NCBI GenBank assembly: GCA_028877275.1
Contig: JAPPFP010000010.1
Coordinates: forward strand, 193,640 to 257,639
DNA length: 64,000 nt
Source: Acidobacteriota bacterium
GTDB taxonomy: Bacteria > Acidobacteriota > Thermoanaerobaculia > Multivoradales > Multivoraceae
Direction: 5' to 3'
Shown here: positions 25,818 to 34,923 of the stretch, in pieces
Position numbering within the stretch: position 1 is the first letter of the stretch
Layout of the letters: each line of letters opens with the position of its first letter
Position numbers and translations under genes: made by a program
Notes under the pieces: model-generated
What the model was told of the DNA's origin: nothing
The model's database searches: none
What the model saw: the letters and a program-made list of their open reading frames with translations, nothing else

Positions 25818-25824
25818 GCCGGCG

Positions 25825-26829
25825 CTACCGGCGGTCGCCCATCACCAGGCCGCCCAGACCACCGAGAACGGAACCTTCGCCCTTGCGAGTGCCGCCGGTC
25901 TGGGGGGCGGCCGCGTACACCCGGCTCGCCAGCCGGCTGAACGGAAGCGACTGGATCCACACCTTCCCGGGTCCGGTCAGGGAGGCGAAGAACAGCCCTT
26001 CGCCGCCGAACAGCGCGGTCTTGATCCCGGGCACGGTCTGGATGTCGTAGTCGACCTGGCGTTCGAAGGCGACCAGGCAACCGGTGTCCAGCCGGAGGGT
26101 CTCGCCGGCGCCGAGTTCGCGCTCGACGACCGTGCCCCCGGCGTGGACGAACGCCAGCCCGTCGCCTTCCAGCTTCTGCAGGATGAAGCCTTCGCCGCCG
26201 AACAGGCCCGCTCCGAGCTTTCGCTGGAAGGCGATGCCCACCGATACCCCCTTGGCGGCACAGAGAAAGGCGTCCTTCTGGCAGAGGATCGTGTTGCCAT
26301 GGGCCGGAAGGTCGAGCGGAATGATGCGCCCGGGATAAGGCGAAGCGAAGGCGACGTTCCGGCGGGCCCCGGCCCCGTTTCCGAACACGGTCATGAACAG
26401 GGACTCACCCGTCAGGACCCGCTTGCCGGCGGAAAGGAGCTTGTCCATGAAGCCGCCCGTCCCGCGCTCCGAACCGTCGCCGAAGATCGTGTTCATCTCG
26501 ATGCCGGGGTCCATGTACATGAACGATCCCGCTTCCGCGATACAGGCCTCGCCCGGGTCGAGGGTGATCTCGACGAACTGCATCTCCTCGCCGACGATCA
26601 CGAAGTCGATCTCATCGGCTACGCCGCCCGGCGGCTTGGGGATCGGCGTGCCGAATGCGGCGGCGAACCGCGGCTCGCTGACGACCGGCGCCCAGTTGCC
26701 CATGCCGTCCCGGTACACGTGAGCGCCGCGGGCGACCGAACCGGAACGGATTCTCCCCTCGATCTCCTCCCCCGTGTAAGGCCCTTCCTGCTTGCCGTCG
26801 ATGGCCAGGTACCAGATCTGATCGCTCAT
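25825..26829 (-). CDS. GYF_2 domain fused to AIM24/TIGR00266-family protein
   Basis: 334 residues in two parts. Residues about 5-60 are a GYF_2-type domain ([27 protein letters not shown]). Residues about 72-310 are the AIM24/TIGR00266 beta-barrel: [49 protein letters not shown] and [23 protein letters not shown] (each quoted in part of the fold). AIM24 proteins have no known bacterial function; GYF domains bind proline-rich peptides. The end carries a Gly-rich segment (LGGLGGLV). It lies 66 bases downstream of the cyclotransferase gene on the same strand. Confidence 0.88.
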   Translation of the reverse strand: MSDQIWYLAIDGKQEGPYTGEEIEGRIRSGSVARGAHVYRDGMGNWAPVVSEPRFAAAFGTPIPKPPGGVADEIDFVIVGEEMQFVEITLDPGEACIAEAGSFMYMDPGIEMNTIFGDGSERGTGGFMDKLLSAGKRVLTGESLFMTVFGNGAGARRNVAFASPYPGRIIPLDLPAHGNTILCQKDAFLCAAKGVSVGIAFQRKLGAGLFGGEGFILQKLEGDGLAFVHAGGTVVERELGAGETLRLDTGCLVAFERQVDYDIQTVPGIKTALFGGEGLFFASLTGPGKVWIQSLPFSRLASRVYAAAPQTGGTRKGEGSVLGGLGGLVMGDRR

Positions 26830-26895
26830 TCCCTTGAGTACTCTCTTTCCGACGCTGAGGTTTCGTCCCGCTTCAGTCTTCGTCGCGGTTCAGGT

Positions 26896-27729
26896 TCACT
26901 GGGCGGGCGGCGGATCGTAGCCCAGGATCCGCACCTCGAAGACCCAGGGCCAGTACTTCCCCGTCAGGAGGAAGGTCCCCGTGTCGGGCCGGTAGGCGAT
27001 GCCGTTGAGGACATCCGCCTCCTCGGCCTCCTCCACCGTCAGCAGACCCGAAGCGTCGACCGCGGCCACCACCGAGCCCGAGTCCACGTCGACGGCGACG
27101 ATCTCGTCGCTGCCGAAGAGGTTCGCGAAGAGCAGGTCGCCCACCAGCTCGAGTTCGTTCAGATCGTCAACGGGCATTCCACTTCTCGTCACCCGCAACC
27201 GCCGTCGTACCGTCAGGGTTTCGGGATCGCGGAAGGTGAGGATCGGCGTGCCGTCGCTCATGATGAGCGCGGATCCGTCGTACGCCAACCCCCAGCCTTC
27301 CCCGTCGAAGCGTAGCCTGCCCAGCTCGGTGAACGGTGAGAGATCCCACACCAGGGCCACACCTCGGCGCCAGGTCAACTGGATCAGCCGCTCCCCGGCG
27401 CCCGGAACGATCGCAATGCCTTCGCCGAACAGGTCAGGGTCGAGATCGACCCGGGCCAGTTCCGAGCCGTCATCCCAGCGCCATGAGCGCAGGCTCGAGG
27501 CCCCATAGGAGCCGGTGCTTTCGTAGACGACGCCGTCACGCCACAGCAAGCCCTGGGTGTAGGCGCCGGTGTCGTGTGCGCGGCGGTCGAGAACTTCGAC
27601 CTTCCAGCGTTCCGGCGCCCGCGGTCGCTGGCCCTGGCCGGCGCTCGTCCCTGAGTCGATCGACTCGGCCGGCGCGCACGCCGGAGCAACGAGCAAGGCG
27701 AGGCATAGGACCGAGAGGGCTTCGCGCAT
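26896..27729 (-). CDS. Glutaminyl-peptide cyclotransferase (plant/bacterial beta-propeller type), lipoprotein
   Basis: 277 residues. A lipoprotein signal ends at LVAPAC (Cys near 18). The remainder is a five-bladed-propeller glutaminyl cyclase that converts N-terminal Gln to pyroglutamate: YTQGLLW near 57, STGSYGAS near 70, FGEGIAI, EGWGLAYDG near 142, LNELE near 188, NGIAYRP near 240 and LTGKYWPWVFEV at the end. The plant papaya-type family uses these Glu and Trp residues around the active site. Start ATG 27729 follows TGgTACCGT by 12 bases. Confidence 0.9.
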   Translation of the reverse strand: MREALSVLCLALLVAPACAPAESIDSGTSAGQGQRPRAPERWKVEVLDRRAHDTGAYTQGLLWRDGVVYESTGSYGASSLRSWRWDDGSELARVDLDPDLFGEGIAIVPGAGERLIQLTWRRGVALVWDLSPFTELGRLRFDGEGWGLAYDGSALIMSDGTPILTFRDPETLTVRRRLRVTRSGMPVDDLNELELVGDLLFANLFGSDEIVAVDVDSGSVVAAVDASGLLTVEEAEEADVLNGIAYRPDTGTFLLTGKYWPWVFEVRILGYDPPPAQ

Positions 27730-27741
27730 GTGGCGACGGCG

Positions 27742-27750
27742 ACGGTACCA
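27742..27750 (-). promoter_or_regulatory. Extended -10-like element before the cyclotransferase gene
   Basis: Minus-strand TGgTACCGT ends 12 bases before the ATG at 27729, with no Shine-Dalgarno sequence between. It matches the TAnnnT pattern seen before several other divergent genes here. The hexamer itself is a weak match to TATAAT. Confidence 0.3.
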
Positions 27751-27809
27751 GCCCGCGGCGACCGCCGGCGCTTGACCGTTCCGGCCGTGGTTGGAAGAGT
27801 GTCGCCGCC

Positions 27810-29399
27810 ATGACCTCTCCCATCCTTCGAAGAGTCAGTCTTCTCGCCAGCGGTGCACTCCTCGCCGCTGCCTGGTTCGCCTTCGCCCAACCCGCGGCGG
27901 ACGAGTCGTTGTCGAGTCCCCGAGAGACGATGCGCGTCTTCCTCGAGGCTTTCGCGACCGACGACGGCCGTCCGGACCTCGAGACCGCCTCTGGCTGCCT
28001 CGATCTCGGCGACCTCCCGTTCCCGGTGCGTGCGCGGCAGGGACGGAACCTGGCCAGTGAGCTGAAGCATGTGATCGACCGGCTCGAACTGGTGGAGTTT
28101 GAAGCCATTCCCGGCGAGGGCGACCTGGACCGCTGGGTGTTCAACGACGAGCTGTCCGCACCGATCGTGCTGGCGCCGGATGAGAACGGGAGCTGGCTGT
28201 TCACGCGCGAGACGGTGGCCTCCATTCCGGCCCTGTACGAGGAACTGAGGGACCGCTCGGTGGTCGAAGGAGTCGAGGAAGCACCGGTAACGGCAGCGAC
28301 CTGGCTACGGGATCGCGTTCCCTCCTATCTGCGGACAGGGGGTTTCGTCCTCCACCCCTGGCAGTGGATGGCGCTGCCGATTCTCGTTCTGGTCGGCTTG
28401 CTGATCGACCGGATCGTCGTCTGGATCGCCTACGGACTGTTCTCCGGACCGCTGAACAGGCGCTACGAATCCCTCGATCTGCGAGGTGCGCGTCGCATCC
28501 TGCGCCCGACCGGACTGCTCATCATGGCCGGAGTGTGGTGGCTGGGGCTCCAGTGGCTGGGCTTGCCGCCCCGGATCCATGCCTGGCTGGACGTGGTCGT
28601 TCTCGTGCTGTTCCTGCTGGCGCTCGGCCGGGTGGCATTCGCTCAGATCGATCTGCTCGGAACGGCGCTGCGGGCGCGGGCCGCCAGGGCCGAGAACCGG
28701 TTCCAGGACCAATTGGTCCCGTTCGTCACGAAGACCCTGAAACTCGCGGTGGCCGTCTTCGGCATCGTCTTCCTGCTCGCTCAGCAGGGGCGGGACGTGA
28801 CGGCCCTGCTTGCCGGCCTGGGATTGAGTGGCCTGGCGGTGGCCCTGGCGGCGCAGGATCTGCTCAAGAACCTGTTCGGATCGGTCACCGTGCTTCTCGA
28901 CCGTCCGTTTCGCATCGGCGACTGGGTCAAGGTCGGCGACGTCGAAGGCGTGGTGGAGGAGATCGGCTTCCGGAGTACCCGCGTCCGGACCTTCTACGCC
29001 TCCCTGATCACCCTCCCGAACGCGCGGCTGATCGACGCCTCGGTGGACAACTACGGCGCCCGGGCGTTCCGCCGGTGGAGCACCCGCATCAGCATCACCT
29101 ACGACACTCCGCCGGGGACCGTCGACGCCTTCTGCGAAGGGCTCCGGAAGATCGTGCGCGCCAACGAGTCGATGCGGCAGGACGCCTTCGAGATTCACCT
29201 GAACGAGTTCGGCACCGACGGTCTGGAGATCATGCTCTACGTCTTCTTCCTGGCGCCGGATTGGAGCACGGAGTTGCGGCTCCGCCACGACCTGGCCCTG
29301 GACATTCTGCGTCTCGCCGACCAGCTCGGCGTCCGCATCGCCTTCCCCACGCGGACGATTCAGTTGGAGTCGGCGCCGGAAGACGATTCGTCGGACTGA
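27810..29399 (+). CDS. MscS-family mechanosensitive channel with periplasmic N-terminal domain
   Basis: 529 residues from ATG 27810. A signal peptide (about 1-26) precedes a 145-residue soluble domain (ETMRVFLEAF..., probably periplasmic), then three to five membrane helices (about 175-340) and the MscS core: LLAGLGLSGLAVALAAQDLLKN (TM3 pore helix, quoted in part), FRIGDWVKVGDVEGVVEEIGFRSTRVRT-type beta domain near 365-395, and PNARLIDASVDNY. It releases solutes on membrane tension. The 3' end overlaps that of the convergent histidine kinase by 40 bases. Confidence 0.92.
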   Translation: MTSPILRRVSLLASGALLAAAWFAFAQPAADESLSSPRETMRVFLEAFATDDGRPDLETASGCLDLGDLPFPVRARQGRNLASELKHVIDRLELVEFEAIPGEGDLDRWVFNDELSAPIVLAPDENGSWLFTRETVASIPALYEELRDRSVVEGVEEAPVTAATWLRDRVPSYLRTGGFVLHPWQWMALPILVLVGLLIDRIVVWIAYGLFSGPLNRRYESLDLRGARRILRPTGLLIMAGVWWLGLQWLGLPPRIHAWLDVVVLVLFLLALGRVAFAQIDLLGTALRARAARAENRFQDQLVPFVTKTLKLAVAVFGIVFLLAQQGRDVTALLAGLGLSGLAVALAAQDLLKNLFGSVTVLLDRPFRIGDWVKVGDVEGVVEEIGFRSTRVRTFYASLITLPNARLIDASVDNYGARAFRRWSTRISITYDTPPGTVDAFCEGLRKIVRANESMRQDAFEIHLNEFGTDGLEIMLYVFFLAPDWSTELRLRHDLALDILRLADQLGVRIAFPTRTIQLESAPEDDSSD

Positions 29400-32300
29400 C
29401 CACCCGGAAGGACGATGCGAACCGCGAGTCCTCCGCCCGGCCTGGTGGCGGCGGTGATCGATCCGCCGTGCTCCTGGACGATCCGCCGAGCGATCGGAAG
29501 CCCGAGGCCGGTACCTCCGCTCGAGGTCGAAAAGTAGGGCTCGAAGATCCGCTCCAGGTCGCTGTCCGACACGCCGGGACCCCGATCCGAGACCGTCACG
29601 GCGACTGCGCCGTCCGGGCCACAGGTCTCGACTGCCACGAGCACCTCTCCATCCCCGCTGCTGGCCCGCAGGGCGTTCTCGATCAGGTTGCGGAGCGCCC
29701 TCTGGAGCAGGCGCCGGTCGAAGGCGAGTACGGCATCGGCCGCTGCGGGCTCCGACTCGAAGACGACGGCCACTTCTCCATGCGCCGTGTTTCCATACCC
29801 GTCGACGACTTCCCGAACCGCCTCTGCCAGATCGTCGGGGGCCGGCCGGGCGAGAGGGATCCTGCTGTACGTCGAGAACTCGCCGGCGGTCCGCGCAAGC
29901 TCTTCGACCTGCGCCAGGATGTTCCCGGTACAGCGATCGAACACCTCCTCCAGGCGATCCGGTGCATCGCGCCACACCTGTCGCAGGTGTTCCGTCGAGA
30001 GTCGGATCGGAGTGAGCGGATTCTTCACCTCGTGCGCGATCAGTCGCGCCATCTCTGCCCAGGCCTCGAGTCGCTGGGCGCGGACCAGATCGGCCCGCGC
30101 CGACGCGATGCGCACCGCCATGCCGTCGATTGCCTCGGCAAGCGTCCTGAGCTCCGTCTCACGCGGTGCGAAGCCCAGTGAAGCCGCTCCACCCGCAATG
30201 CGGTCGGCGCCGTCGATCATTCGCATCAGGGGATGGGTGAATCCCCGCGCAAGCCGCGCGCCGACGGTGACCAGCAGCAGCACGAGCGCGGTCGTGACGA
30301 CCAGGGCCTGCCGCCGCAGGGCAGCCAGTGCGCGCGTAGCCGCCTCCTGTTGCGCCAGCAGCGGCACGGATACGAACAGACCCGACTCTCCCGGGCGCAC
30401 TTCCCCCAGAGACACCGGCGTGTACAGCTCCAGGTAGGACGTCCCCTGCCGCGTGGTCTGCACTCGCGCCGCCGTCGGATGGCCAAGCAGTGCCAGCTTG
30501 CTGTAGACGTTTCCCGGAATCCGTTCCGGCATCAGGCCGGCGGTAAAGAGGTCCGGCTTGCTCGAGGCGTAGACGCTGCCGCGCCAGTACAGGTTCACCT
30601 CGTGACCCACGACCTCGGCGAGCCAGGCCAGGAGTTCGTCATCCAGCTGGGCGTCGATCGAAAAGCCCGCTTCCAGACCGAGGAGAAAGTCGGTCAGAAC
30701 GTACTCGAGCGACACGAGCGCGGTACGGCCCGCCGCCTCCTGCTCCGCCTGAACCCGCGCGGCCAGATTCCGGAAGAGCAGTCCGTTGAGCAGCGTCAAC
30801 GGCACGATGGCGATCAGGGCCAGTACCGCGGTGAGCCGCACCGAGTAACGCCGGATGTCGGGTAGCAGGCGTCTCCGCAGCTTCGCTGTGGGCAGGCTGA
30901 TCAGCAAGACGGCCAGGGCCACGGCGGACACCGCCAGTATCAGTCGCGTCGCGACCGTGGCGATCCGCCAAAGACGTTCCGCCACTGTCTCTTCCGGGAG
31001 CAACGCGACGATCCAGAGGCCCGGCTGATCCGTGGGGCTGAACCACGCCAGGGCCGGCCCCGCGGGCGTCTCTACTTTCAGTGTCCGGCGAGGGTCCACG
31101 GCCTCGGAGGGCGGCGGCAACAGCCAGTCCTCCTGCCACCGCGAGACGAGGGGTCGGCCCGCGCCGTCGACGTAGGCCACCTCCGCGTTCGCCGACGGAA
31201 CCGGGGCGCTCCGACTTCGATCCGGGCCGCCGCGGAGGAGGCGTACCTGCAGTTCCGCGCCGGCGCCCGACGTCGTGCTGGTCCAGACGTCGACTCTCGG
31301 CAATGCCGCCGTCCAGAAGCGAACGGTGCCCCAGTCCTGGCCCGCGGAGCCCAACGAGAACACATCCAGAGCGCTCCGTCGCTGCTGCCAGGTGGGCAGG
31401 TCACCCGACGGCCAGCGCGCGCTGGCGGCATCCAGGCTTCCTGTAACCGGATCGACCGGCAGGCCGTAGGAGAAGGTCGAAACGCCGCTCTCCCCGATCA
31501 CGGCCAGCGCGGAGACCATCTCGGAAGCCGCTAGAGGCGATCGGCTCCAGAGTTCCAGCGCCAGATCCTGGCGATCGTCGAGTTCGCGTGGATCGCCCAG
31601 GGCCAGCATCCTCAGGTCGGTGGCCGCCAGGAACGCGCTCGTGCTTTCCGCCAACGCCGCGACTTCCTCCGGATGCGGTGCGTCGAGACCCTCGCGCACG
31701 GTGTCGGCGAGCAGCGCGCGGAGCGCCGGCCGGTGCGTAGCTTCAGCCAACAGACCGACGCCCACGGCCGCCGCGGTGGCGGTCATCAGAACATGCAGCC
31801 AGTCCCGACCTTCCGGCCAGCCCAACGCCCAGAAAGAGATCCCGGCGAGAACCAGCCAGGCCGCCAGCAGTACCACCCAGTCACCGACCGGACCTCCGAA
31901 GGATGCGCCCGGATCCGGCGGCGCGCCAGTGGCATCCGTCGCCAGGATCCGCCACCGGAAGAGCCCGTAGCTCACGACGGCAGCAACACCAGCCAGGCCA
32001 AGGATCGCGGCCGAGCGGTGGGGTTTCGCGGGCGCCCGGCCGCTCCAGCGCCGGAAGAGCCAGACCGTTGACAGGCCGATCGCGAGAACGAGGGCGACCA
32101 GCGCGAGCGAGGCTCCGATGGTCGAGGACTGCTCGCCGGCGGGCGCGAATCGGAGCCTGAGCCATGGTCCCGGAACACCGTCGGGCGGGGCCAGTTCGCG
32201 AATGCCGAGTGACTCGAGAGCCGGCGTCAGAGGCTCCGCGGAGTGGTCTCGAACCGACCATCTGACGTCGTGGCGCCGGAGTCCGAAGGGCACGGGGAAC

Positions 32301-32824
32301 GGCAGCGAGTCCGTCGGATAGCTGTTGCCGACGATCAACCGCCAGCCGCCCTCCCCCGTGCTCATGTCGACGGCCGCATAGAGCGAGACCGCCGTGAAGC
32401 CGGCGGTCTGGTTGATGCCTCCAGGCAGCAGGCGATCCAGGGGCAGATCGTGCCGAAGTCCGGGGCCGCCCCACGCCTGCGCCAGATCATCGGGATCGAC
32501 CAGAACCAGGGTGTGTCCGCCCGTGCGGCCGATCCGGTCCAACTCGTCGAACACGCTCCGTCTGGCCTGCACTGAGTCGAGAGGAACGGCTACGGTGCGG
32601 CGGACGTTCTCGGCAGCGCGTTCGGCATCCGCCAGCAGGTCCAGCAGCAGGTTTCGGTAGGACGATTCCATCGCTGCCATCTGAGCGTTCGTCGGCAGGG
32701 GCGGGCCGTCGATGGCTCGTGGCCACCGATCGATCGCGAACAGGACGGCGGACAGGGCGAAGAGGCCGAAGATGATGCGGCGCTCAGCCGCACCTCCGCC
32801 ACGTCGGGCCGCTGAACCCGTCAT
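29360..32824 (-). CDS. Large membrane sensor histidine kinase (NtrY-like), orphan
   Basis: 1154 residues from ATG 32824. About ten hydrophobic segments are visible, including one near residue 22, three clustered around 235-330 and 515-565, and one before the HAMP near 850; large periplasmic stretches lie between. HAMP-like ARGFTHPLMRMIDGADRIAGG is followed by the H-box RLIAHEVKNPLTPIRLS near 935 with the phospho-accepting His, the N-box NLIENALRASS, G1 DRGPGVSDSDLERIFEPYF and G2 GTGLGLPIARRIV. The HEVKNPLTPI form is typical of NtrY-type kinases. No response regulator is adjacent. The start overlaps the cmk stop (ATGA), and the open frame further upstream is only the shadow of cmk. Confidence 0.9.
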   Translation of the reverse strand: MTGSAARRGGGAAERRIIFGLFALSAVLFAIDRWPRAIDGPPLPTNAQMAAMESSYRNLLLDLLADAERAAENVRRTVAVPLDSVQARRSVFDELDRIGRTGGHTLVLVDPDDLAQAWGGPGLRHDLPLDRLLPGGINQTAGFTAVSLYAAVDMSTGEGGWRLIVGNSYPTDSLPFPVPFGLRRHDVRWSVRDHSAEPLTPALESLGIRELAPPDGVPGPWLRLRFAPAGEQSSTIGASLALVALVLAIGLSTVWLFRRWSGRAPAKPHRSAAILGLAGVAAVVSYGLFRWRILATDATGAPPDPGASFGGPVGDWVVLLAAWLVLAGISFWALGWPEGRDWLHVLMTATAAAVGVGLLAEATHRPALRALLADTVREGLDAPHPEEVAALAESTSAFLAATDLRMLALGDPRELDDRQDLALELWSRSPLAASEMVSALAVIGESGVSTFSYGLPVDPVTGSLDAASARWPSGDLPTWQQRRSALDVFSLGSAGQDWGTVRFWTAALPRVDVWTSTTSGAGAELQVRLLRGGPDRSRSAPVPSANAEVAYVDGAGRPLVSRWQEDWLLPPPSEAVDPRRTLKVETPAGPALAWFSPTDQPGLWIVALLPEETVAERLWRIATVATRLILAVSAVALAVLLISLPTAKLRRRLLPDIRRYSVRLTAVLALIAIVPLTLLNGLLFRNLAARVQAEQEAAGRTALVSLEYVLTDFLLGLEAGFSIDAQLDDELLAWLAEVVGHEVNLYWRGSVYASSKPDLFTAGLMPERIPGNVYSKLALLGHPTAARVQTTRQGTSYLELYTPVSLGEVRPGESGLFVSVPLLAQQEAATRALAALRRQALVVTTALVLLLVTVGARLARGFTHPLMRMIDGADRIAGGAASLGFAPRETELRTLAEAIDGMAVRIASARADLVRAQRLEAWAEMARLIAHEVKNPLTPIRLSTEHLRQVWRDAPDRLEEVFDRCTGNILAQVEELARTAGEFSTYSRIPLARPAPDDLAEAVREVVDGYGNTAHGEVAVVFESEPAAADAVLAFDRRLLQRALRNLIENALRASSGDGEVLVAVETCGPDGAVAVTVSDRGPGVSDSDLERIFEPYFSTSSGGTGLGLPIARRIVQEHGGSITAATRPGGGLAVRIVLPGGQSDESSSGADSN

Positions 32825-33486
32825 GGCCCGGGCCCCGCCCGGACAGAGCGGAGAATCCGGTCGGCGACCTGCTCCGCGTCGCCGGTCGAGGTGTCGATCA
32901 GCTGGTACGTGTCGTCGCGCCGCAGGGGCGAGGCCCTGCGGCGGATGTCGCGCTCGTCCCTGTCGCGCATCTCTGTCAACAGCCGAACGCGGTCGCCGCT
33001 CTCCCGCCCGCCAAGCTGCCGCAGCCGGCGTTCCGCCCGTACCTCCAGGGGAGCCTCCAGATAGAACTTGTGCGGCGTTTCCGGGAAGACGACCGTGCCG
33101 ATATCCCTTCCCTCCACCACCGCGCCCTCCCTGGCAGCGAACTCGCGCTGCTTCGCGACGAGCCAGGAACGGACCGCCGGGTGAACGGCAACCCGCGAGG
33201 TCGCGACGTCGACCCGTGGCGTTCGGAGCCGGGCGCCCGGCACCGCCCCGTCCACGACCACTTCGGCTTCGGCATTTCGCGGGCGCAGCTCGAAGTGGAG
33301 CCCCGCGATCAACCTGGCCATGGCCGGTCCGTCGGCCGGATCCAGACCCTCCTTCAGCGCCTTCCACGCAACCGCCCGGTACATGGAACCGGTGTCCAGG
33401 TAGGGAACGCCGAGCCGTGCAGCCACCCGGCGCGCCACGGTGCTCTTGCCGACGCCGGCCGGTCCGTCGATCGCCACGACGGTCAT
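32821..33486 (-). CDS. cmk: Cytidylate kinase
   Basis: Phosphorylates CMP/dCMP. 221 residues with P-loop IDGPAGVGKSTVARRVA near 6-22, YLDTGSMYRAVAW near 30-42, the CMP-binding VEGRDIGTVVFP near 124-135 and lid RDxRDxxR near 175. Start ATG 33486 overlaps the rluB-like stop by four bases; its own stop overlaps the kinase start. Confidence 0.96.
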   Translation of the reverse strand: MTVVAIDGPAGVGKSTVARRVAARLGVPYLDTGSMYRAVAWKALKEGLDPADGPAMARLIAGLHFELRPRNAEAEVVVDGAVPGARLRTPRVDVATSRVAVHPAVRSWLVAKQREFAAREGAVVEGRDIGTVVFPETPHKFYLEAPLEVRAERRLRQLGGRESGDRVRLLTEMRDRDERDIRRRASPLRRDDTYQLIDTSTGDAEQVADRILRSVRAGPGP

Positions 33487-34313
33487 CGGCGACGCGACTT
33501 CCGCCCGCGTGGCTGCCGCCCCCGCGGACGCGGTGAGCCCCTGCCCGGCCCCGGTCCCGAGCCCGCGCGAAGAGCCCTCAGCTCATCGGTTGAGAGCTCG
33601 CGCCAGTGCCCGAGCGGGAGTTCCGTGTCCTCAAGCCGGCCGATCGCCACCCGGCGCAGGCGCTGCACAGGGTGTCCGACCCGGAAGAACATCTCGCGGA
33701 TCTGGCGCGTCCTGCCCTCGACCAACTCGACTTGCCACCAGGTCGAGGCGCGGGCCGGACGGGCGCCCCGCCGGGCCGGCGCGCGCGACAGTCTCATCGG
33801 CGCGGTCCGGCGACCCGCGATCACCATGCGGCCGCGCAGGCGTGCGATCGCCGCATCCCCCGGCAGACCCCGAACCTTGGCGAGGTACCGTTTGGTGCAG
33901 CCGAAGCTGGGGTGGGTCAGGCGGTGTGCGAGATCGCCGTCATCGGTGACCAGCAGCAGCCCCTCCGTTCCGTAGTCGAGCCGCCCGACCGGCTTCAGCC
34001 GACGGCGCCACCTTTCGGGGATGAGGTCCATCACCGTGGGTCGGCCCTCGGGGTCCGAGCGGGTGGTCACGTAGCCGGCGGGCTTGTTCAGCAGGACGTA
34101 ACGCGAGGCGGCGACGCCACGAATCGGCTCGCCGTCCACCAGCACGGTGACCGGAGGTTCGCCGGCCGCGGCAACCCGGTCGCCGAGCACCGCCACGCGT
34201 CCGTCGATCGTCACCCGCCCTTCCCGGATCAGGTCTTCCGCCGCCCGGCGGGACGCGATTCCCGCCCGGGAGAGGACCTTCTGCAGCCGTTCTCCCCGCG
34301 GCGGCTCAGCCAT
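33483..34313 (-). CDS. RsuA/RluB-family pseudouridine synthase
   Basis: 276 residues. N-terminal S4 domain (ERLQKVLSRAGIASRRAAE near 8-26) and catalytic domain with LLNKPAGYVTT near 74, GRLDYGTEGLLL near 107-118 (catalytic Asp), KRYLAKVRG and EGRTRQIREMF near 197. The C-terminal 35 residues are an Arg/Gly/Pro-rich basic tail likely to bind RNA. The position after scpA-scpB and before cmk is a common bacterial arrangement and supports an RluB-like role. Confidence 0.93.
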   Translation of the reverse strand: MAEPPRGERLQKVLSRAGIASRRAAEDLIREGRVTIDGRVAVLGDRVAAAGEPPVTVLVDGEPIRGVAASRYVLLNKPAGYVTTRSDPEGRPTVMDLIPERWRRRLKPVGRLDYGTEGLLLVTDDGDLAHRLTHPSFGCTKRYLAKVRGLPGDAAIARLRGRMVIAGRRTAPMRLSRAPARRGARPARASTWWQVELVEGRTRQIREMFFRVGHPVQRLRRVAIGRLEDTELPLGHWRELSTDELRALRAGSGPGPGRGSPRPRGRQPRGRKSRRR

Positions 34314-34923
34314 CTCCTGAGTCCACCGGCGCCAGGGTGAGCTCGGACTGCGGGATCTCTTCCTCCGTCGCGGCCAGGAAGGTCTCCTCGAACTCCTCGA
34401 GCGGCGGCAGCTCCGACAGGGAGCGCAGGCCGAAGTGAAGGAGGAAGTCCCGGGTCGTGGCGTAGAGAAACGGGCTACCCACGACTTCCTTGCGACCGGC
34501 GATGCGGATCAACCGCCGTTCAAGCAGCGTCTTGAGGACGCCTGCGGAGTTCCGGCCCCGCAGGTCCTGGATCTCGGGGCTGGTCACCGGCTGACGGTAG
34601 GCGACAATGGCCAGCGTCTCCAGCGCGGCCATCGATAGCTTGCTGCGGCCGGCGACGTCGAAGTACTTCCGCAAATAGGAATGGAGGTCCGGGCGCGTGA
34701 CCAGCCGGTAGCCGCCGCCAGCCCGATCGACGACGACGCCGCGATCCGGCCGCGCGCCGGACTCGTCGGCACGGTAGCGGGCGAGGACCGCCTGAAGAGC
34801 CTTGCGCGCCTGTTCCCGGGAGTCCTCGGGGAAGACCTCGAGCAGCTTCGCTTCGGGCTGTGGATCCGGGCTCGCGAAGAGCAACGCCTCGAACACCGCC
34901 GCCATCTCCGCCTGGTCCGTCAT
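34306..34923 (-). CDS. scpB: Segregation and condensation protein B
   Basis: 205 residues with two winged-helix domains; partner of ScpA and SMC in chromosome condensation. Seen: ALLFASPDPQPEAKL near 13-27, GYRLVTRPDLHSYLRKYF near 71-88, LSMAALETLAIVAYRQPVT near 95-113 and ILRGRNSAGVLKTLLERRLI near 118-136 type sequence. ATG 34923 overlaps the scpA stop as ATGA. The 3' end overlaps rluB by eight bases. smc is not in the window. Confidence 0.94.
   Translation of the reverse strand: MTDQAEMAAVFEALLFASPDPQPEAKLLEVFPEDSREQARKALQAVLARYRADESGARPDRGVVVDRAGGGYRLVTRPDLHSYLRKYFDVAGRSKLSMAALETLAIVAYRQPVTSPEIQDLRGRNSAGVLKTLLERRLIRIAGRKEVVGSPFLYATTRDFLLHFGLRSLSELPPLEEFEETFLAATEEEIPQSELTLAPVDSGDG

Noticed and set aside
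32825..33367. N-terminal extension of the sensor kinase to a 1335-residue protein
   Set aside because: The extension is the out-of-frame shadow of cmk, is Gly/Arg-rich without any fold signature, and the ATGA overlap at 32824 marks the true start.
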